Position numbers and translations under genes: made by a program | From: Planctomycetaceae bacterium | GTDB taxonomy: Bacteria > Planctomycetota > Planctomycetia > Pirellulales > Pirellulaceae | NCBI GenBank assembly: GCA_005773145.1 | Contig: SXHS01000091.1 | Coordinates: 1-9,909, forward strand | Direction of reading: 5' to 3' | Length of the DNA stretch: 9,909 nt | In this document: positions 5,852-9,909 of the stretch, piece by piece | Numbering within the stretch: position 1 is the stretch's first letter | How the letters are laid out: each line of letters begins with the position of its first letter | Notes under the pieces: model-generated | Seen by the model: only the letters and a program-made list of their open reading frames with translations | Told to the model about the DNA's origin: nothing | The model's database searches: none

Positions 5852-7135
5852 ATGTCGGCCGAGAACCGTCCGCTTGAGTCATCCACGCCAGCTGGGTTGG
5901 GCGGGCTGCCGCGCGGCCGCCTGCCGCTGGCGGCCTTCGTTTTTTCCCTGGTCACGTTTCAGGGGTTGACCATTAACTTGATGCCGTTGGTGGTCAACGT
6001 GCTGGCCGAGACCTTCCACGTCGAGTTGAAGAAAGACCTGGGTTGGCTGCAAACCACGTTTCTCACCGGGGGCATCTTCAGTTTGTTCGTGTCCGGCTAC
6101 ATCACCGACTACGTCCGTGCGGCGCGCTCGGGAACGTTTGCCGTGATGACGTTGGCTGCTGGGCTTCTGTTCCTTGGGTGCGCGACGACATACCGGCACA
6201 CCGTGATTGCGTTTGGATTAATGGGCGTCGGCAACTCTTGGATTTTGGCGGCCTATAGTAGCGTGATCAGCGAATTCTTTCCGGATGTGCGGCCGCGAAT
6301 GTTCATGTGGGCGGCCGCGGCATTTGCATTCTGCGCTGCCGCGGGCAGCTACGGGGTTGGTTTCCTGCTAGTCCGGCTCGCCAATTGGCAGGTGATCTTT
6401 GTCATCATGGGAGCGGCGTTTCTGATCGAGTGGGTGCTGTTGTTTGCACTTGCGCCGAAGCAACTGGCCGTGTTGGGCAGGCGCCATCGCGTCTCAGACC
6501 TTCAAGCCAGCACGCGGGCGGACTCTGGATCACCCTGGCAGTCGGTTGTGGCGTATTTGTACGCGGGCTTGTTCAACCGCCGGGCGTTGTGGGTGCTCGG
6601 CTTGCTGGTAGTGCTGGACAACCTGGCCTCGGGCAATAGTGTTACCTGGACCGCCCTGTTGTTCCGCGAGGAGTACGGCATTGATGAACAACAAGCAAGC
6701 ATGATGCTTTCGGCAGTTGCCCTGGGGTATTTTTTTGGGCGACTGTTCATCGGGACCTTCATCAGCGGACGGTTCTCCGACTTGGCGGTGCTGGGCGTCT
6801 GTTACACTGGCGCGATCGGTACCTACGGGTTGTTGCTGGTGGCCCCCAACTACAACATCGGAGTGGCACTGTTCTTTCTGAGCGGGGCGCTGATGTCGGC
6901 CCAGGCCCCCATGATGTACTCGATCATCTCGGCCAAGTTCGGACCGCGGGCCCCCATCGCCATACCGCTGGTAGATGCCATCGGCATATTGGGCTCGTTT
7001 ATGGGTCCCACGATCGTTGGCGCGCTGGCCGATGAAGCCGGTGGACTCCGCTCGGTGCTCTGGCTGATTCCAGCCAGTGGGGCGGTCTTTGTATCCATCG
7101 TTGCTGCATGGTGGATGCTAGATCGGAGGGCGTAA
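5852..7135 (+). CDS. Major facilitator superfamily transporter
   Basis: This 427-residue membrane protein has about 12 predicted helices: roughly residues 24-50, 66-86, 95-110, 117-140, 150-173, 180-200, then a cytoplasmic loop (201-232), then 245-270, 282-305, 310-330, 335-358, 367-393 and 402-424. The loop after helix 2 (Gly-Tyr-Ile-Thr-Asp-Tyr-Val-Arg) and the matching one after helix 8 (Ser-Gly-Arg-Phe-Ser-Asp) fit the MFS loop signature. The first 23 residues are soluble and polar. No clear ribosome site precedes the ATG, so translation may be coupled or leaderless-like. The substrate is not readable; between a secreted propeller protein and an amidohydrolase, uptake of a sugar, sugar acid or small glycan is a reasonable inference. 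The next gene begins 169 bases later. Confidence 0.88.
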   Translation: MSAENRPLESSTPAGLGGLPRGRLPLAAFVFSLVTFQGLTINLMPLVVNVLAETFHVELKKDLGWLQTTFLTGGIFSLFVSGYITDYVRAARSGTFAVMTLAAGLLFLGCATTYRHTVIAFGLMGVGNSWILAAYSSVISEFFPDVRPRMFMWAAAAFAFCAAAGSYGVGFLLVRLANWQVIFVIMGAAFLIEWVLLFALAPKQLAVLGRRHRVSDLQASTRADSGSPWQSVVAYLYAGLFNRRALWVLGLLVVLDNLASGNSVTWTALLFREEYGIDEQQASMMLSAVALGYFFGRLFIGTFISGRFSDLAVLGVCYTGAIGTYGLLLVAPNYNIGVALFFLSGALMSAQAPMMYSIISAKFGPRAPIAIPLVDAIGILGSFMGPTIVGALADEAGGLRSVLWLIPASGAVFVSIVAAWWMLDRRA

Positions 7136-7304
7136 GATGGGATTATGTTCTACGGATTGCGAAAGCACTCGTCCCGAGACACTTTCAACGGGCAGCAGTT
7201 GGATTTATGCTTCCAATCAGTTAAGCTTCCTATCAATTCCCCCTGGTTACGTTCAGGTCCAGCCGTATCACGCTTCCCATAGTCCTTCTCAGAGATAGTT
7301 ACCA
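7136..7304. other. Gap between transporter and amidohydrolase genes
   Basis: This 169-base gap has no ORF of note. A weak promoter-like pair, TTGGAT (7199-7204) and TAAGCT (7222-7227) with 17 bases between, might restart transcription. The length of the gap leaves open whether the row is one operon. Confidence 0.3.
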
Positions 7305-8310
7305 TTGTTAACGACCGATAACGCATCTGCTGCCCGTGACGTTGACCGCGAGTTCTTCAACCGCGAGTTGGCGTCGTTTGTCCCCGACCGGGTGTTCGAT
7401 GCTCATACCCACGTCTGGAACGCGGCAGTGGCGAGCTTTGCCTCGCTGGATCTGCCACCGACGGTCGGCTACGACGAGTACATCTCGCTGATGGAGGACC
7501 TGCACCCTAATCGCAAGCTGGGGGCCCTGCTGATCGGCTCCGCGTCGCCACAAAGGCCGGATGGGCGGGCGCCAGGCAATCAGTGGGTTGCGGATCAAGT
7601 GGCCCGAGATCCGACGTTCTATCGCGGAGAATTTTTCATTAGGCCCGAGGACGACCCCGAATGGGTCCGCCAAGAGGTCCGCCGTTTGGGACTGCACGGT
7701 TTGAAGTGCTACCACACTTTCGCCTCGCAGCAGCCGACATGGGAGGTAAGCATTCCCGATTACCTGCCCGAGAGGCTCGTCAAGGTCGCCGATGAGGAAG
7801 GTTGGGTCATCACGCTGCACATGGTTCGCAGCCGGGCGTGTGCCGACCCCGACAACATTTACTGGATTCGCCGCTATTGCGAAAAGTATCCCAATATGCG
7901 GCTGATTCTGGCCCACTCGGCTCGCGGTTTCCAGCCGGCGCATAATCCTGGAAGGACTGCCGCACCTGGCGGGCTTGGACAACGTATTCTTCGACAGCAG
8001 CGCCAACTGCGAACCAATGGCTCATCAGGCCATCATTCGCATCTTCGGTTATGATCGGTTAATGTACGGCAGCGACTTGCCTGCCAGCCATCAGCGCGGC
8101 CGAAGCGTGGCCGCGGCTGACTCGTTCTTCTTCGCCGAGCACGACCTGCCGGTGTGGAACGCGAAGCAGTCGCGAATCGAGCCCGTACTGTTGGGCCTGG
8201 AGCATCTGCGTTCGCTAAAGTGGGCTTGTTGGTCCGAACGGCTCAGCGACGAGGCGGTAGAAGACATTTTTTGGAACAACGCGGCACGACTGTTCAACTT
8301 GCCGTTGTAG
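7305..8310 (+). pseudogene. Amidohydrolase (PF04909-like metal-dependent hydrolase), frame broken by one extra base
   Basis: Two overlapping frames (7305-8054 and the frame ending at 8310) are halves of one protein. The first runs to Ala-His-Asn at 7946; the homologous reading then continues one base later at 7948 as Leu-Glu-Gly-Leu-Pro-His-Leu-Ala-Gly-Leu. Removing one C of 7947-7948 restores a protein of about 334 residues. In that protein the whole metal set of the amidohydrolase barrel is present: His34-x-His36 (Asp-Ala-His-Thr-His), His172, His204 (Leu-Ala-His-Ser-Ala-Arg-Gly-Phe) and Asp257 (Tyr-Gly-Ser-Asp). The intact catalytic set on both sides suggests a recent mutation or a sequencing error. 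Unrepaired, the product is 249 residues and lacks Asp257. The start is TTG at 7305, just after a TAG at 7296. The family includes sugar lactonases and decarboxylases, and a lactonase would suit this locus. Confidence 0.8.
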
Positions 8311-8358
8311 CGGTAGATATCAAAGCCGTGGGAAGATTCCCTAGCAGGAAAGCAAAGC

Positions 8359-9909
8359 ATGAAATCAATTCGTTTATTTCGCACCGCACTTTTCGCAGTG
8401 ATGGTGATCGCCGCTTCCGATGTTGGCTTCGGCAAAGCCTGGCTTGAGCTTAACGGCACGGATGTCCGGATCGAAGTTGCCGAGGACTTATCGCTGAAGG
8501 TGTTCGACGGCGCCGGCGAGTCGCTGTGGACGACGAGCGCGGCATCAAAACCCTCCCTGATCGTAAGCAAGGGGGACGACGCCAATGCCGAGGGCATGCC
8601 GCTGGAACTAATCCGGGCGGCTCAAAAGAATGTCAAACAGTTTGACGATGGACAGCATCGGGGACACAAAATCGGGCTCAGCGATTTCCCCGGCGTGGAC
8701 GTGGCGCTGGAAGTGGTCTTGGGGCTCAGCCCAGCCGGCGAACTGTTGGTGGAGATTGAGCAGACCGGCGGTCGCGATACGGTCCGGCGCGTGACGGGGC
8801 TGTACCGCTGGCACATCGAGCCTGATCCGCGCAATTACGTGCTGGCTCCGTTGGGGTCTGGCTACCTGATTCGGGCCGATTCTCCTGAGGAAGTCAACCT
8901 GCAGGGCTATGTCGGCGCCGCCTACAGCTTGCCTTTGTTCGGCATCGTTTGCGGCAATCGTTGCTGCTACCAGATCATCGAAAGCTGGTGGGATGCCAAC
9001 GTACTGGACAAGAGCACGCCGGGTGAAGGTATCGACGTAGCACTCGATTGGGAGCCCTCGCTGGCGAAGCTCGCCTATCGCCGCCGTGTGCTTGTTCGTT
9101 TTGCCAGGGATATGGACCACGTGGCCATCGCCAAGGCTTACCGCCGCTATCTCATCGATCGCGGTGAGTTCAGCACACTCAGCCAACGGGCTGAGAAGTT
9201 GCCGGTGCTCAGAAAGTTCCTGGCAGGCGTCGAGTACCGTTGGTTACACCGCGATCCCGCGCGGCCCAACGAAGAAGAGCTAGTGCTGGAAAACATCCGG
9301 CGCTTTCAAGCGGCCGGTATTCCTGTCAGCTTTTTCTATCCCAAGTGGCCGTACGAAGGTTACAGCCAGCTTCTGACGAATGGCGCTTGGTGGCAGGCGG
9401 GTTTGCTTGAGAAACCATTGCCCGGAGGCTGGCCGGCGATTGCCGGCTTTGCGGACAAAGTTCGCGAGTTGGGCTGCACGAACAAGGTGATGGTCAACCC
9501 GCACCCTTACGCGCCGTCCGGGCCGGCCTACGAGGCCGACAAGGCCACCGGGGTTGGGTTCCCTAGTCTGAGCCAGCGTTACGCATCGTGGGCCACTGGC
9601 CTGTTTCTTAACAGTCTCCAAGAGCATGGATTGAAATATGACGCCCTGTACTTTGACGGGTACTCGGCTCACAATGGATTTCCGGAGCACCGCGATGCGC
9701 AAGGTCCGGTCAGCCGGCGGGAATCGTTCGAAGCACAGCTGGCCTGTTTCGGCCAGACACGGTCCCGCGGCATAATTCCGGGGGCCGAATTGGCCCGGTT
9801 CTGGTCGATCGGTGCCTGTGATTTCTTTTTCTTCACCGATTGGTCGGCCGATCGGCTGCGTTCCGGTGAGCCGGTGCCGCTTGTGCCCCTGGTGTTTCAC
9901 GATTGCTAC
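8359..9909 (+). CDS. Secreted glycoside hydrolase, GH101/GH129- or DUF5696-like, partial at window end
   Basis: The frame is open from ATG 8359 to the last base (517 codons, no stop), with AGGAA eight bases upstream and 48 bases after the amidohydrolase stop. Residues 1-25 are a signal peptide ending near Val-Gly-Phe-Gly. Residues 26-280 look like beta-sandwich, closing with a segment (Val-Ala-Ile-Ala-Lys-Ala-Tyr-Arg-Arg-Tyr-Leu) that resembles the link before the barrel in DUF5696-type proteins. A barrel begins near 288. Asp433 (Tyr-Phe-Asp-Gly-Tyr-Ser) and Glu477 (Pro-Gly-Ala-Glu-Leu-Ala-Arg-Phe-Trp) are good nucleophile and acid/base candidates. From memory, their spacing resembles alpha-N-acetylgalactosaminidases of GH129. 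If so, it would cut mucin-type O-glycans, but family and substrate are uncertain. The C-terminus lies outside the window. Confidence 0.75.
   Translation, partial: MKSIRLFRTALFAVMVIAASDVGFGKAWLELNGTDVRIEVAEDLSLKVFDGAGESLWTTSAASKPSLIVSKGDDANAEGMPLELIRAAQKNVKQFDDGQHRGHKIGLSDFPGVDVALEVVLGLSPAGELLVEIEQTGGRDTVRRVTGLYRWHIEPDPRNYVLAPLGSGYLIRADSPEEVNLQGYVGAAYSLPLFGIVCGNRCCYQIIESWWDANVLDKSTPGEGIDVALDWEPSLAKLAYRRRVLVRFARDMDHVAIAKAYRRYLIDRGEFSTLSQRAEKLPVLRKFLAGVEYRWLHRDPARPNEEELVLENIRRFQAAGIPVSFFYPKWPYEGYSQLLTNGAWWQAGLLEKPLPGGWPAIAGFADKVRELGCTNKVMVNPHPYAPSGPAYEADKATGVGFPSLSQRYASWATGLFLNSLQEHGLKYDALYFDGYSAHNGFPEHRDAQGPVSRRESFEAQLACFGQTRSRGIIPGAELARFWSIGACDFFFFTDWSADRLRSGEPVPLVPLVFHDCY

Noticed and set aside
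7975..8310. Separate small gene starting at ATG 7975
   Set aside because: It begins in the middle of the amidohydrolase barrel and homologous reading continues upstream to 7948 in the same frame, so it is the second half of a frameshifted gene.
8608..9900. Two long minus-strand frames (192 and 206 codons) opposite the glycoside hydrolase
   Set aside because: They are antisense shadows. The + strand frame has a ribosome site, signal peptide, catalytic motifs and no stop over 517 codons.

Overview
The window (about 60% GC by eye) looks like Planctomycetota, probably the Pirellulales side of that phylum. Two genes end in PEP-CTERM sorting tails (Pro-Glu-Pro, hydrophobic stretch, Arg-rich end), and one of these carries paired dockerin-like calcium loops of the Asp-Gly-Phe-Val-Gly type common in those genomes. 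BNR/Asp-box propellers, an enolase-superfamily protein and a PF04909-type amidohydrolase fit the same picture. The assignment rests on protein style only.

Left part (1-3064) is an unsettled, repeat-rich stretch. A secreted five-Asp-box propeller with a PEP-CTERM tail is read leftwards (49-1467). Two inverted copies of a 27-bp repeat bracket it (1-27 and 1540-1566). The right copy forms one arm of a large imperfect palindrome (1535-1676). Next comes about 500 bp without a convincing intact gene, holding a perfect 12-bp hairpin and a possible broken leftward gene tail. A 'headless' dockerin-like/PEP-CTERM protein (2187-2744) follows, with no signal peptide. A second, different hairpin repeat (2899-2983) lies between convergent genes.

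Right part (3065-9909) looks like a carbohydrate-use locus. An enolase-superfamily protein is read leftwards (3065-4165). Diverging from it, all on the + strand, are a secreted sialidase-like propeller (4514-5779), an MFS transporter (5852-7135), an amidohydrolase broken by a one-base frameshift (7305-8310), and a secreted glycoside hydrolase that runs off the window end (8359-9909).

A working model, by inference: the secreted sialidase-like protein and the glycoside hydrolase trim a glycan outside the cytoplasm, the MFS protein imports the product, and the amidohydrolase (lactonase-like) and enolase-superfamily protein (sugar-acid dehydratase-like) process it inside. Several members depart from the family norm: the enolase-superfamily protein has His at the third metal position, the sialidase-like protein has no RIP arginine, and the amidohydrolase frame is broken. 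Product names should therefore be read as fold assignments rather than proven activities.

I see no tRNA, rRNA, CRISPR array, intact transposase or riboswitch.
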